DNA of 64,000 nt from CAJPQU01 sp052170475 (GTDB lineage Bacteria > Bacillota > Negativicutes > Selenomonadales > Selenomonadaceae), in assembly GCA_052170475.1 (NCBI GenBank), contig JBQNAL010000003.1, positions 1 to 64,000 of the forward strand. The letters run 5' to 3'. Below the pieces are notes generated by a model. The model made no database searches. It worked only from the letters and a program-made list of their open reading frames with translations, and was not told the origin of the DNA. Below are positions 8,420-16,872 of the stretch, piece by piece; the first letter of the stretch is position 1, and each line of letters opens with the position of its first letter. The translations under genes were made by a program, and so were the position numbers.

Positions 8420-10608
8420 TCAATCATCCCTTTCTTCTTCTGCAGGAACCGCAGAATTTCATAGCAATTCGCCTTCACGGAAATGAAATCGTCAACGCCC
8501 GCTTCACGGTAAACGGGTTCCAAATCTTTCGGAGCCGCCCCCGCCAAGTAGATCGTCGCGTTGGGGAGTGCCGCCCGAAGCTTCGGCGCCAGATCCGGCA
8601 CGATCTCCGGATACGTCTTATCCGTCGAGCAGATGACCGCCACGTCCGCGCCGGATTCCTTCGCCGCCGCCGCCGCTGCGTCCGTCGTCTCAAAGCCGTT
8701 GTTGCCCTCGACGTTGAACTCGCCCACCTGCAGGAAGCTGGTAGAGAAGTCCGCCCGCGCCTTATGCTGCGGGATCGGCCCCATGTTCGCCAAGAACACC
8801 TTCACATTGTCGCCGTCATGCTCTTTCTTGTACTTCTCCGTCGTGAGGCGCAGATCCTCAAAGCGCTCGCTCCAGCGATGCGGCTCGATGGTCTTCACCG
8901 TCTCGGCCTCGCCGCCCTTATTGAGCGCCGCCCGCACCTCGGCGATGGTCGCGCCGGCCTTGACCGCTTCGATGGCCGCTTCGACCACTTCATCGGCCGC
9001 AGCGCCCTTCAGCTTGGCGAGGCTGTCCGCTTTATATTTCCCATCGATGTCCGAAAGGTAGGCATCGACGTCCGCCAAGCGCTGCTTCTTGAGCGCAGCC
9101 ACATCCTCCGTACGGGGATCCAAAAGCTCCTCCGTCATGTTCGGGTACATGTTGCTGCCCACGATGCGATCCTTGCGCAGCTCCAGCGCCTTAAAGCGCG
9201 CGTTCAGCGTCGCCTCGATGGCTTCCTGCGGATAGCCGTCCTTGAGCGCCTTGACGATGCCGCCCTTGGCTTCAATGTTCTGGAACTCGGCCCAGATCTT
9301 CTCTTTGATCTGCTTCGTCAGCGTCTCCACCGCCCAGGAACCGCCCGAGGGGTCGATGGGCTGGAGCATACCGAACTCTTCCTGCAGCATGACCTGCACG
9401 TTGCGGGCAATACGGCGGGAGAATACGTCGCCCTTGCGGATCGGCGCGTCAAAGGTAGAGTTTTCATAGGAATCAAGGCCGCCAACGACGCCGGAGAAGA
9501 TTTCCGTCGTGTCGCGGAGCATGTTGACGTACGGGTCGAACAAGGTCTTGAAGAAGAGCGCCGGACGACCGTGAACGTGCATGGCCTGATCCGCCTCGTC
9601 TCCGCCGAACGCCTTGATGATGTTCGCCCAGATGGGACGGGACGCGCGGAGTTTCGCGATCTGCATGAAGAAATTCGCACCCATGGAGACGCCGAAGAAG
9701 ATCTGGCTGGCCGCTTCTTTAATCGTCAGGCCGCGCTCCATGAGGGCACGCAGGTATTCCACCGCCATGGCCAAGATGTACGCCGTATCCTGCACGTCGT
9801 TGGCTCCGCCCCGGCTGAAGACGTCGTCCCGCACCATGACGGTGCGCAGACCCGGCGCGTTCTTGACCGCCCACTTGGCGCACGCCGCCATCTCATCGTA
9901 AAGCTGCGCCAAGGTCGCGTAATTCTTCCCGCGGCGCACCATCTGACCGATGGGGTTTGCGCCCACGAAGCCCGTGACCTTCTCCATCGTCTTGCCGGAG
10001 GACTGGACAGCCGCCGCCGTCATCGCCAAAAGGGGCAGCGAAGAAGCGCCGCCGTACATGTAAAGCGGATACTCCTCCAACTTGAGGCCGTCCAAAAGCT
10101 GGTGCATGTCGTCGAGCGTCGTGATGCTGCACCCGTCTTCGCCAACCTTGTCCGCGTCCTTGACATCCTGGTTCTGCAAAGTCGCCGTGTCGAGGCGAAC
10201 ATTGTAGACCGTGGAGCCCTTACTGATCTCGAACTTCAAAAGCTCGTTGTTTTCCTTGGGGAGCGTCTCATCGCAGGACTGTGCGATACCCCAAGGCTTA
10301 CCGACGTACCCGCTGACATTGGCGCCGCGGAGATAATCGCCCATGCCGGGGAACGTATCCCGCGGCAGGATGGCATCCGTGTGCTTATAGGTATACATCG
10401 GCTCGAAGGTGATCCCCTCGTACGTCTTCGTGTACATGACCTTGTCGAAAGGCGCGCCCTTCAGCAGCGCCTCGCAGGCCACCTTCCATTCCTCGTCCGT
10501 CGGCGGCGTGAACTCGTCGAACGACACCTCCGGGAAGTCCGTCTTGCTCTCTGCCTGCTTCAAGATCGCCTGCAGATCAAGCTCGCCTTCCTTCTTTGCC
10601 TCTTCCAT
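8416..10608 (-). CDS. mutA: Methylmalonyl-CoA mutase, small subunit
   Basis: Second subunit of the heterodimeric mutase. The 730-residue chain has the same barrel plus B12-like layout as mutB, but its C-terminal domain has MGPIPQHKAR at the place of the DxHxxG motif, so it lacks the cobalt-binding histidine, as expected for MutA. The ATG at 10608 is chosen because AGGAGG (10615-10620) precedes it; the frame is open to 10674 without another RBS. It is the first gene of the operon and lies downstream of the cobalamin riboswitch. Confidence 0.95.
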   Translation of the reverse strand: MEEAKKEGELDLQAILKQAESKTDFPEVSFDEFTPPTDEEWKVACEALLKGAPFDKVMYTKTYEGITFEPMYTYKHTDAILPRDTFPGMGDYLRGANVSGYVGKPWGIAQSCDETLPKENNELLKFEISKGSTVYNVRLDTATLQNQDVKDADKVGEDGCSITTLDDMHQLLDGLKLEEYPLYMYGGASSLPLLAMTAAAVQSSGKTMEKVTGFVGANPIGQMVRRGKNYATLAQLYDEMAACAKWAVKNAPGLRTVMVRDDVFSRGGANDVQDTAYILAMAVEYLRALMERGLTIKEAASQIFFGVSMGANFFMQIAKLRASRPIWANIIKAFGGDEADQAMHVHGRPALFFKTLFDPYVNMLRDTTEIFSGVVGGLDSYENSTFDAPIRKGDVFSRRIARNVQVMLQEEFGMLQPIDPSGGSWAVETLTKQIKEKIWAEFQNIEAKGGIVKALKDGYPQEAIEATLNARFKALELRKDRIVGSNMYPNMTEELLDPRTEDVAALKKQRLADVDAYLSDIDGKYKADSLAKLKGAAADEVVEAAIEAVKAGATIAEVRAALNKGGEAETVKTIEPHRWSERFEDLRLTTEKYKKEHDGDNVKVFLANMGPIPQHKARADFSTSFLQVGEFNVEGNNGFETTDAAAAAAKESGADVAVICSTDKTYPEIVPDLAPKLRAALPNATIYLAGAAPKDLEPVYREAGVDDFISVKANCYEILRFLQKKKGMID

Positions 10609-10692
10609 TAGAACCCTCCTTTTTTTAATAAAAAATCGGTCCGCGAAAGGTGGGCAGATCGACTGACAGTGCATTGGAGCCCATTTTCAGGC

Positions 10693-10732
10693 AAATAAAA
10701 ATCCGGCTCTAACCCCTGAGCCGGAGACCTGC
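10693..10732 (-). terminator. Riboswitch-controlled intrinsic terminator ahead of mutA
   Basis: On the minus strand CCGGCTC and GAGCCGG (10718-10724 and 10703-10709) form a 7-bp stem with an 8-base loop, followed by ATTTTTATTT. The upstream arm is part of an 18-base stretch (10715-10732) complementary to the conserved 3' end of the cobalamin aptamer (10835-10853) except for one bulged base. This gives an alternative antiterminator pairing that excludes the terminator. Confidence 0.82.
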
Positions 10733-10827
10733 GCTATGCCAAAATGATCGCTCGTACACAGCGTCAAATCTCCTCCCCATCTTTCGCAGGTGCAAGCGCT
10801 CCCGAAGGAACGCTAACGGCGATTGCT

Positions 10828-10998
10828 GAGATGGGCAGGTCTCCTGGCTCAGGTTCCTCATCTTTCGCCGCCTTCCCAGAACATCCGTTCCAGTGGCCTT
10901 CTTGGCTAAGACTCCCCTTACAGTGGCGGGACCGCTTCGGCTTTCCGAATTCCCTTTTCGTCGCGAACGACACCCATCCCCAACCTTATTCTGTTGTC
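10828..10998 (-). promoter_or_regulatory. Cobalamin riboswitch
   Basis: Read on the minus strand the region has the family signature elements in order: AAAAGGGAA, CGGTCCCGCCACTGTAA (the B12 box region near 10916-10934), GGGAAGGCG with GATGAG, and CCTGAGCCAGGAGACCTGCC at the 3' end. GATGGG (10973-10978) and CCCATC (10830-10835) close the outer helix. It sits between the promoter and mutA. With the downstream terminator, high cobalamin should reduce transcription of mutA-mutB-meaB. Confidence 0.93.
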
Positions 10999-11004
10999 AC
11001 CTTA

Positions 11005-11033
11005 ATCTTAGCGTCTCCACTGAATTTTGTCAA
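11005..11033 (-). promoter_or_regulatory. Promoter of the mutA operon
   Basis: On the minus strand TTGACA (11028-11033) is followed by 17 bases and TAAGAT (11005-11010). The predicted start near 10998 places the riboswitch at the very 5' end of the transcript. The rest of the 11034-11152 gap shows no gene. Confidence 0.75.
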
Positions 11034-11152
11034 TAAATATCTATATTCTCGTTCAAAAAGTCGCGGTTCAAAAGGAACCATTTTTCTTTTGAATAAAACC
11101 AATACAAATGCACAATACCATTCTGTTTTTTATTCACCTTTCACCTTCCCCC

Positions 11153-11944
11153 TCATGCTCCTTTTCGCCCGATAAGGAGCCTCGAACCGCCCAGCCATAA
11201 CCCCTTCGCCTCTGCGGCATCAAGGAATTTCCCCTGCATGGTATCCATGAGTTCCACACGCTCGTACCCCGCAGCGGTGAGCGCCTCCACCCACGCCTCT
11301 AAATCTTTATAGTACGCGGGGGATAAGAGATCATGGATGGCGAAGGTTCCCCCTTTTTTCAAGACGCGCAGGGTTTCCTCCAAGAGCTTTTTTCGGTCGA
11401 TGCCATTGATGTTATGGTAGACATAGTTGCTGGTCACCGCGTCAAAGGTTTCGTCAGCAAAGGGAAGTTTTCGGGCGTCGCCGGGAAGAAATTCCGTCCG
11501 TTCCGCGACGCCCTCCGCCTCGGCGTTCTCCTCGCAAAGCGTTTGACTAAAGGAAGCGTACTCCAGACCCCAGCGATCAACGCCCACTATCGTCGCCTCG
11601 GGATTGCGCTTGGCGCAGGCAATCGTCAGCGCGCCGCTGCCGCAGCCCACGTCCAGCCCTTTCCCCCCGGCGGGAAGGGCGACATACGCGGCTACCCCTT
11701 CGACGATCCGCTGTGAGAGCCGCTTCTCCCCATCATAGGAAAAAGCGCGATAAAGCCGCGTCAGGCTGACCGACCCAAACAGCCCCGCAAGAAGCAGCAC
11801 CCCGAAAAAAGCTCCCATCCCCATGCGCCAGAGCCCTTCCCATGACGTCACCGCCCACACCAGCAGCCCTAAGACAAGACCCGTCGCCCCGTAGACGCCC
11901 CATAACATGCCCTTGGGTACCCAATTTTTATAATTGGCTTTCAT
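11153..11944 (-). CDS. Membrane-anchored SAM-dependent methyltransferase
   Basis: The 263-residue protein begins with two hydrophobic segments (about residues 12-33 and 40-62), then a class I Rossmann methyltransferase domain with the SAM-binding motif LDVGCGSGA near residue 97, VGVDRW, and a LKKGGTFAIHD strand. The substrate is not evident. Its start overlaps the end of the next upstream methyltransferase gene by 17 bases, so the two form one unit behind a Fur-box-like site. Confidence 0.8.
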   Translation of the reverse strand: MKANYKNWVPKGMLWGVYGATGLVLGLLVWAVTSWEGLWRMGMGAFFGVLLLAGLFGSVSLTRLYRAFSYDGEKRLSQRIVEGVAAYVALPAGGKGLDVGCGSGALTIACAKRNPEATIVGVDRWGLEYASFSQTLCEENAEAEGVAERTEFLPGDARKLPFADETFDAVTSNYVYHNINGIDRKKLLEETLRVLKKGGTFAIHDLLSPAYYKDLEAWVEALTAAGYERVELMDTMQGKFLDAAEAKGLWLGGSRLLIGRKGA

Positions 11945-12587
11945 TTGTCCCCTCCGTTTCCGCCATTTTCCGGCCAGTCACCGCGACGCGATGGATCTTT
12001 TCGTCCACGTCCGCCCGAATATCGACAAACCCCACCCGCGCCATCGCGCCGCGAATATCCGCCACGGTATGCGGTGTCAGCCCGTCGATGACCTTCGCGA
12101 AGGCTTTGATCGCCTCGTCCTCCCCCGTGGACTCATTGGCGACCAAGAACACCCCACCCGGGCGAAGCACGCGATAGATCTCGGCAAAGCACCGATCCAG
12201 CCCCGGCCAAAAATAGACGGTCTCAAAGGCCGTCGCCACATCGAACCGGTCGTTCTCAAAGGGCAGCGCCGACACATCACCTATCAGAATCTCACACCGA
12301 CCATGGCGAATGGCTCCCTCATTATAGCTGCGGGATTTCGCCACGCTCACCTCGCTCACGTCCACCCCCGTGACGTGTCCATGGTCGGCCAGCGCGAGGA
12401 GCCGCCGCACATTCGCACCGCCCCCGCAGCCCACGTCCAGCGCCGACGCGTCCGGCCGCACCGCGATGTGTTCGAGACCCCACTTCGCGAGCGCCGCGTG
12501 CGGCCCATGGTTCATCATCGCCACAACCAGCTTTCCGCCCCACCCCTTCGGGCAGGCGCAATTTTGAAACAACCCTTTCAGCAGCAT
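11928..12587 (-). CDS. SAM-dependent methyltransferase
   Basis: A 219-residue soluble class I methyltransferase with LDVGCGGGAN (about 50-59), VTGVDVSE, a DVSALPFENDRFD acidic segment and LRPGGVFLV. The substrate is unknown. The N-terminus contains NCACPKGWGGK, which resembles the start of a family of small methyltransferases found near iron or haem uptake genes; I treat that only as a hint. It is the first gene of a two-gene unit whose promoter region has a Fur-box-like sequence. Confidence 0.8.
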   Translation of the reverse strand: MLLKGLFQNCACPKGWGGKLVVAMMNHGPHAALAKWGLEHIAVRPDASALDVGCGGGANVRRLLALADHGHVTGVDVSEVSVAKSRSYNEGAIRHGRCEILIGDVSALPFENDRFDVATAFETVYFWPGLDRCFAEIYRVLRPGGVFLVANESTGEDEAIKAFAKVIDGLTPHTVADIRGAMARVGFVDIRADVDEKIHRVAVTGRKMAETEGTNESQL

Positions 12588-12670
12588 CGTGCTTCCTCCC
12601 GTCTATCTTAGGCATCCATGCCCATTCGCCGCACCGTAAAATCTTGCCGTCCATGTACAGTGAGATTTAT

Positions 12671-12705
12671 TGAAAATAATTATCAATTACATGGAAATTA
12701 TACCA
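12671..12705 (-). promoter_or_regulatory. Fur-box-like operator with extended -10 promoter
   Basis: TGAAAATAATTATCA (12671-12685) matches the 7-1-7 Fur consensus TGATAATNATTATCA at all but one position. On the minus strand an extended -10 (TGG before TATAAT, 12697-12705) would start transcription near 12690, so the box would cover the first transcribed bases of the methyltransferase unit. The -35 is poor. Assignment to Fur is inferred from the consensus match. Confidence 0.6.
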
Positions 12706-12859
12706 CAGTCTGTGCGAAAAAGAGATTGATTTTTTTCTGCGCCGGATTTTTTCCCTTACCTTACGGGCAAACGTCCTCTTTCCGCCGACAAGCTTTCATG
12801 ATACACTATGGAAAAGAGAACCTGCCAAAGACAAATTTCATCTTCAGGAGGTACCCGCC

Positions 12860-13963
12860 ATGACCGTATGCTTCACGAAAAAAATGCGCCGCCTCAGTCT
12901 CTTATGCACCTCCCTCCTCCTCGTCGTCCTGGGAGGCGGTGCAGGCTGTGCGCCGCCTCCCCCGGGTGCGCAAATCCCACGCGAGTTCCTGCCGGGCGCA
13001 AGGCGTTCCCACACGAATCCCAACGCGCCGCGCACCGTAGAATCCACCGAACTTTGTTCCTTTTTCGCCAGCTTCTTCTATCGAAACCCTTACATCCGGG
13101 AGCGCTCCACCAACTACTTCGTTACCTTAAAGAACGAAGACGGCGCTTGGCGCTTGGATCGAGGCGGAAAGACCATCACCATCACGCAAGAAGAGGTAGA
13201 CGAGTTGGAGCAGCTGATCCGAACGTACGATTTAGCGTCCCTCAATGGGATCAGCGAAAATGTCAACGGCTTGCCCCCGACGCTTGGCGGGTACGCCTTT
13301 TCCGCCGCCTACGCTTCCGGCGAAAAGATTTCCGCGAGCAACAACCAAGGTGCTGCACCCGCTTGGGGCGCCTTTCGCCGACCCTTCGTCCGCTATCTCG
13401 ACAGGCTCTTCATCGCCGCCGGGTATCAGGAATTTGCGTATCCGCCGGAAGTCTTTCAGATCGAACGGTTCAGCATGGAATTTTGTTTCTTGGACGGCGA
13501 AGACTTCCTGATTCGCTCCATCGTCTTACTCAATCGGCAGGTCAAGGGCAGCGCCTACAGTCTGCAGGAACTCGCCGAAGAGAAAATCGACGAGGAGGAT
13601 TTCGCACTTTTCCTCATGGACGACACCATGCGAAAAACTCCCGACGGAAACTTGATCCATGAAAGCACACGCTATTTGCCCTATGATGAAGCGCTGCTGA
13701 AGAGCTTATCGGACGTCATCGAGGAAGAAGGCTTAGCGGACAGAGCCGAAGAGGGCTGGCTGCACAAAAGGCACGAGGGAACGCCGCAAAAAAACGAGAG
13801 CGTGACCATCAATGTCGTCTACAAAAGCGGCCGCGCCTTCCATTTTGAACACGAAAATGAAACCCAGCTTCCACGCGAAGCCTTTGTCCCCGAACGCATC
13901 TTGACTTGGGCGGATACCGTATTCGCCGACGCAGAAAACGAAGCCAAACCGTTTGAAGACTAA
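12860..13963 (+). CDS. Lipoprotein of unknown function, tandem copy 1
   Basis: I do not recognise the family. The 367-residue protein has a type II signal peptide: basic start, hydrophobic core and lipobox LGGGAGC with the lipidated cysteine at residue 30. The mature part has long stretches shared with the next gene, for example ASLNG, EFAYPPEVFQI, DDTMRK, RYLPYDEALL and WADTVFADAENEA. AGGAGG precedes the ATG. The gene stands 27 bases from its paralogue and was clearly duplicated. Attachment to the inner leaflet of the outer membrane or the outer face of the inner membrane is expected from the lipobox. Confidence 0.75.
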   Translation: MTVCFTKKMRRLSLLCTSLLLVVLGGGAGCAPPPPGAQIPREFLPGARRSHTNPNAPRTVESTELCSFFASFFYRNPYIRERSTNYFVTLKNEDGAWRLDRGGKTITITQEEVDELEQLIRTYDLASLNGISENVNGLPPTLGGYAFSAAYASGEKISASNNQGAAPAWGAFRRPFVRYLDRLFIAAGYQEFAYPPEVFQIERFSMEFCFLDGEDFLIRSIVLLNRQVKGSAYSLQELAEEKIDEEDFALFLMDDTMRKTPDGNLIHESTRYLPYDEALLKSLSDVIEEEGLADRAEEGWLHKRHEGTPQKNESVTINVVYKSGRAFHFEHENETQLPREAFVPERILTWADTVFADAENEAKPFED

Positions 13964-13990
13964 CGCTTGTCTTTTAGGAGGCTGAATCCC

Positions 13991-15058
13991 ATGGACATCT
14001 CCTGCACAAAAACAGTGCGCCACCTCAGTCTTTTATCGACCTCCCTCCTCTTCTTCGCCATGGGGGGCAGTGCAGGCGGTGCGCCGCTCTTTCTCAGCGC
14101 CAACGGCTGCGAGATTCCGACGAATCTGACGGAGGCGTATCGCGCCCAGACGGATCCTAACGCGCCGCACACCGTCGCCTCCACCGAACTTCGTTCCTTT
14201 GTCGCCGACTTCTTCTACCGCGACCCATACATGCCAGAGCGTTCCGGCCTGTACCACTTTTCCCTGCAAAAGGAAAACGGCGCTTGGCGCTTGACGCGCC
14301 GCGAGGCAAGCATCCCCGTCGCCCAAGAAGCGGTAGACGCCTTGGAGCGGCTGATCCGGCAGTATGATGTAGCGTCCTTAAATGGCGTGAACGAGCAGAT
14401 TGGCGGCTTGCCCCCAGAGGCGGGCGAATACGCTTTTTCCGCCGTCTACGCTTCCGGCGAGGAGATTCACGCCAGCGATAACCGGGGGACATCCAAAACG
14501 TGGGCAGCCTTTCGCCGCCCCTTGCTTCGCTACATGGACGACCTGTTCATCGCCGCCGGTCATCAGGAATTCGCCTATCCGCCGGAAGTCTTTCAGATCA
14601 AAGCATTTTCTATGGAGTTTCATCGCAGGAATGGAGCGGACACCCTGATCCGCTACATCGAATCCACCGACCGGCAAGAGGTTGATGCCGATGGCCGCCC
14701 TACTGACGTTCCCTGCCTGATGGATACCACCATGCGAAAATTCCCCGACGGGCGATTGAAAAACGAGAGCGAGCGCTACCTGCCGTACGATGAAGCGCTG
14801 TTAGAGCGCTTAGCGCGCGCCATCGAGGAAGATCGCTTAGTCGAACGCGCGGAAAACTACTTGGATCTAATCCATCCACAGGGAGACGCCGCAGACTGCG
14901 ACGCCTTTACCATCCGTGTCGTCTATCAAAGCGGCCGCGCCCTCGATCTCGACCAGAAAAACAAGACAAACATGCCGCGTGAAACCTTTTTGCCCACCGG
15001 CATCTTACAATGGGCAGATACCGTATTCGCCGACGCGGAAAACGAAGCCACAGAATAG
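13991..15058 (+). CDS. Exported paralogue without lipobox cysteine, tandem copy 2
   Basis: The 355-residue protein parallels the preceding lipoprotein along its full length and likewise has no recognised family. The signal peptide is conserved, but the lipobox region reads MGGSAGGAPLF where copy 1 has GGGAGCAPP, so the acceptor cysteine is Gly. It should therefore be released or cleaved by signal peptidase I rather than lipidated. The ATG at 13991 follows AGGAGG (13976-13981) at a good distance; the frame is open from 13967. Both genes probably share one transcript. Confidence 0.75.
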   Translation: MDISCTKTVRHLSLLSTSLLFFAMGGSAGGAPLFLSANGCEIPTNLTEAYRAQTDPNAPHTVASTELRSFVADFFYRDPYMPERSGLYHFSLQKENGAWRLTRREASIPVAQEAVDALERLIRQYDVASLNGVNEQIGGLPPEAGEYAFSAVYASGEEIHASDNRGTSKTWAAFRRPLLRYMDDLFIAAGHQEFAYPPEVFQIKAFSMEFHRRNGADTLIRYIESTDRQEVDADGRPTDVPCLMDTTMRKFPDGRLKNESERYLPYDEALLERLARAIEEDRLVERAENYLDLIHPQGDAADCDAFTIRVVYQSGRALDLDQKNKTNMPRETFLPTGILQWADTVFADAENEATE

Positions 15059-15095
15059 CCGCCGCAAAATTTTGTTGTGTCGGTTCCACACATAA

Positions 15096-15130
15096 GAAAA
15101 AAGCCGACAGAGTTCATCGCTCCGTCGGCT
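15096..15130. terminator. Intrinsic terminator between convergent units
   Basis: AGCCGAC (15102-15108) pairs with GTCGGCT (15124-15130), extended by GAG/CTC inside. The A run at 15096-15102 becomes a U run on the minus strand, so it best serves the solute-binding protein gene, and CTTTCC on the other side gives weaker plus-strand termination. Confidence 0.75.
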
Positions 15131-15146
15131 CTTTCCGTATAGAGAT

Positions 15147-16715
15147 TCAGTTCGCCAACTTCCAGTCTTTCGTCAGCCAGTAATAATCACAGGTCTGAAT
15201 ATCAGCGTTGGCAATATCTTTACGGCTGACGATATTCGTCGTCGGATAGCCGAAGATGATGGTCGCCGCGTCTTCCAAGAGGATCTTCTGCATCTCGATG
15301 AGGATCTGCTTGCGCTTGCCCGCATCGAACTCGGCAGCAAACTGATCGGCCAGCGCGTCGAACCGAGGATTTGAGTAGCCGGATCCATTCTGCGGATTCT
15401 GTCCATCAATGTTGCTCTTCCAATACATGGTGATGAAATTCAGCGGGCTGCCAGCCTGCTCTGTCATGATATTGGAAATCAAAAGATCGAAATCTCCACG
15501 GACGCCAATGCCGTCCACCGCACCGTAATCCACGTTCTCGGGAATGATCTTGATGCCGACTTTGGCGGCATCCGCCTGCGCGGCTTCGACGAACATCGGC
15601 AATTCTGCCCGACTGCTGTAATAGGTGAATTTAATGGCCAAAGGTTTTCCGTCTTTCTCCAAAATCCCGTCGCCATCCGTATCTTTCCACCCGGCTTCGG
15701 CCAAAAGCTGTTTGGCGCGCTCCACATTGTACCCATTGGGATCTTTTAGCTCCGAAAAGCCGAAGTCCAGCGAAGGCGGCATGGCCGGACCTCCGGGGAT
15801 AAAGGTCTTTTTGAGCAGCACGTTGCAGTAACTCTCTCGATCCAGCGAGGAAAGGAGCGCCTGCCGCACCTTTTTATCCGCCAAAACGCGGCCTTCGCGA
15901 ACGTTGATGCGCGCCAGCACATCGCGGATGGACGCCACTTCACTGATCCGAAAATCCGACTTTCCGCGGAAGAGATCCATATCGCCGAAAGCGATATTCA
16001 CCGCCACGTCGATATCGCCCTTTTGCAGAGCCATGGCTCGGGTATTCGGGTCATCAATGGAGGTAATATCTACCGTCTTAAAGGGAACCACGCCATCCCA
16101 ATAGTTGGGATTGGCGTCCATAACGGTCTTATCCCGGCTGAAGGAGCGAACCGTATAGGGGCCGGTGCAAATCGGACCCTGTTTGCCGTAATCCCGATCA
16201 GTAACCGTCGTATCAAGAATGACGAAAAAGGGATCCCCCATGACCCCCGGCAGACCGGCCATCGGCTGATTCGTCGTGATGGTGAGAGTCTGTCCCTCCG
16301 CCTTGATCGAGGCGATGTTGGCCCAGTTTTTCGCTTCCACGGATTTCGTTATCGCCCGTTCAATGGCTGCTTGACAAGCCGCCGCTGTGACCTTGTTACC
16401 GTTGGAAAATTTTGCCTTATCGCTGATCTGGAAGGTCCACGTCAGTTTATCATCGCTTACTTTCCAGCTTTCCGCCAGCCACGGCACGATGTTCATCTGC
16501 TTGTCAAATTTCACGAGGCATTCACCAAGCCCGTAGCGCACCACGGCCCAACCGATGGCATGGTTCGTAGGCTCTAAATTGTCAGCAAAATTACTGACCC
16601 CCACCTTCAAAATTTCCTTTTTCTCCGCAGGTTTATCCCCGCCGCCGCAGCCCGCCGTCACGAGCATAAGCCCGGCGATAAGAGCCGCCGTCAAGGTCTT
16701 CCAGTGCAATCTCAT
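15147..16715 (-). CDS. ABC transporter solute-binding lipoprotein, family 5 (peptide/nickel type)
   Basis: Extracytoplasmic binding protein of the OppA/DppA/NikA class. The 522-residue chain has a lipobox VTAGC (cysteine at residue 23), then the SBP family 5 hallmarks: LAESWKVSDDKLTWTFQ near residue 80, GPYTVRSF with an NPNYW motif near residues 190-205, and VRQALLSSLDRE near 285. The ligand may be a peptide, a metal chelate or another small solute. No permease or ATPase gene lies near it, so it must pair with components encoded elsewhere. A TetR-type regulator is encoded just upstream. Confidence 0.85.
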   Translation of the reverse strand: MRLHWKTLTAALIAGLMLVTAGCGGGDKPAEKKEILKVGVSNFADNLEPTNHAIGWAVVRYGLGECLVKFDKQMNIVPWLAESWKVSDDKLTWTFQISDKAKFSNGNKVTAAACQAAIERAITKSVEAKNWANIASIKAEGQTLTITTNQPMAGLPGVMGDPFFVILDTTVTDRDYGKQGPICTGPYTVRSFSRDKTVMDANPNYWDGVVPFKTVDITSIDDPNTRAMALQKGDIDVAVNIAFGDMDLFRGKSDFRISEVASIRDVLARINVREGRVLADKKVRQALLSSLDRESYCNVLLKKTFIPGGPAMPPSLDFGFSELKDPNGYNVERAKQLLAEAGWKDTDGDGILEKDGKPLAIKFTYYSSRAELPMFVEAAQADAAKVGIKIIPENVDYGAVDGIGVRGDFDLLISNIMTEQAGSPLNFITMYWKSNIDGQNPQNGSGYSNPRFDALADQFAAEFDAGKRKQILIEMQKILLEDAATIIFGYPTTNIVSRKDIANADIQTCDYYWLTKDWKLAN

Positions 16716-16746
16716 CCCGATATACCCTTCCCTTCATTTAGAGATT

Positions 16747-16777
16747 TATCGTCAAGCAGAATAAAACTCTGACGATA
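16747..16777. repeat. Inverted repeat in the leader of the solute-binding protein gene
   Basis: TATCGTCA (16747-16754) and TGACGATA (16770-16777) form an 8-bp inverted repeat with a 15-base centre. It lies between the putative minus-strand promoter and the start of the solute-binding protein gene and next to the TetR-type gene, so it may be the operator; a leader hairpin is the alternative. Confidence 0.45.
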
Positions 16778-16872
16778 TTTTATTACATGTCGTAATTATA
16801 TCGTTCAAAGTATCTCCTGTCAAGGTATGAGAATGAGCACCAATGAGGCGACAGCCAAAAACAGAACCGACC

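Noticed and set aside
6050..10611. Two very long plus-strand ORFs (804 and 733 codons) opposite mutB and mutA
   Set aside because: They are antisense shadows of GC-rich coding sequence, with Arg/His-rich composition and no recognised domains.
10744..11175. Plus-strand ORF of 143 codons
   Set aside because: It runs antisense to the cobalamin riboswitch and its promoter and has no RBS.
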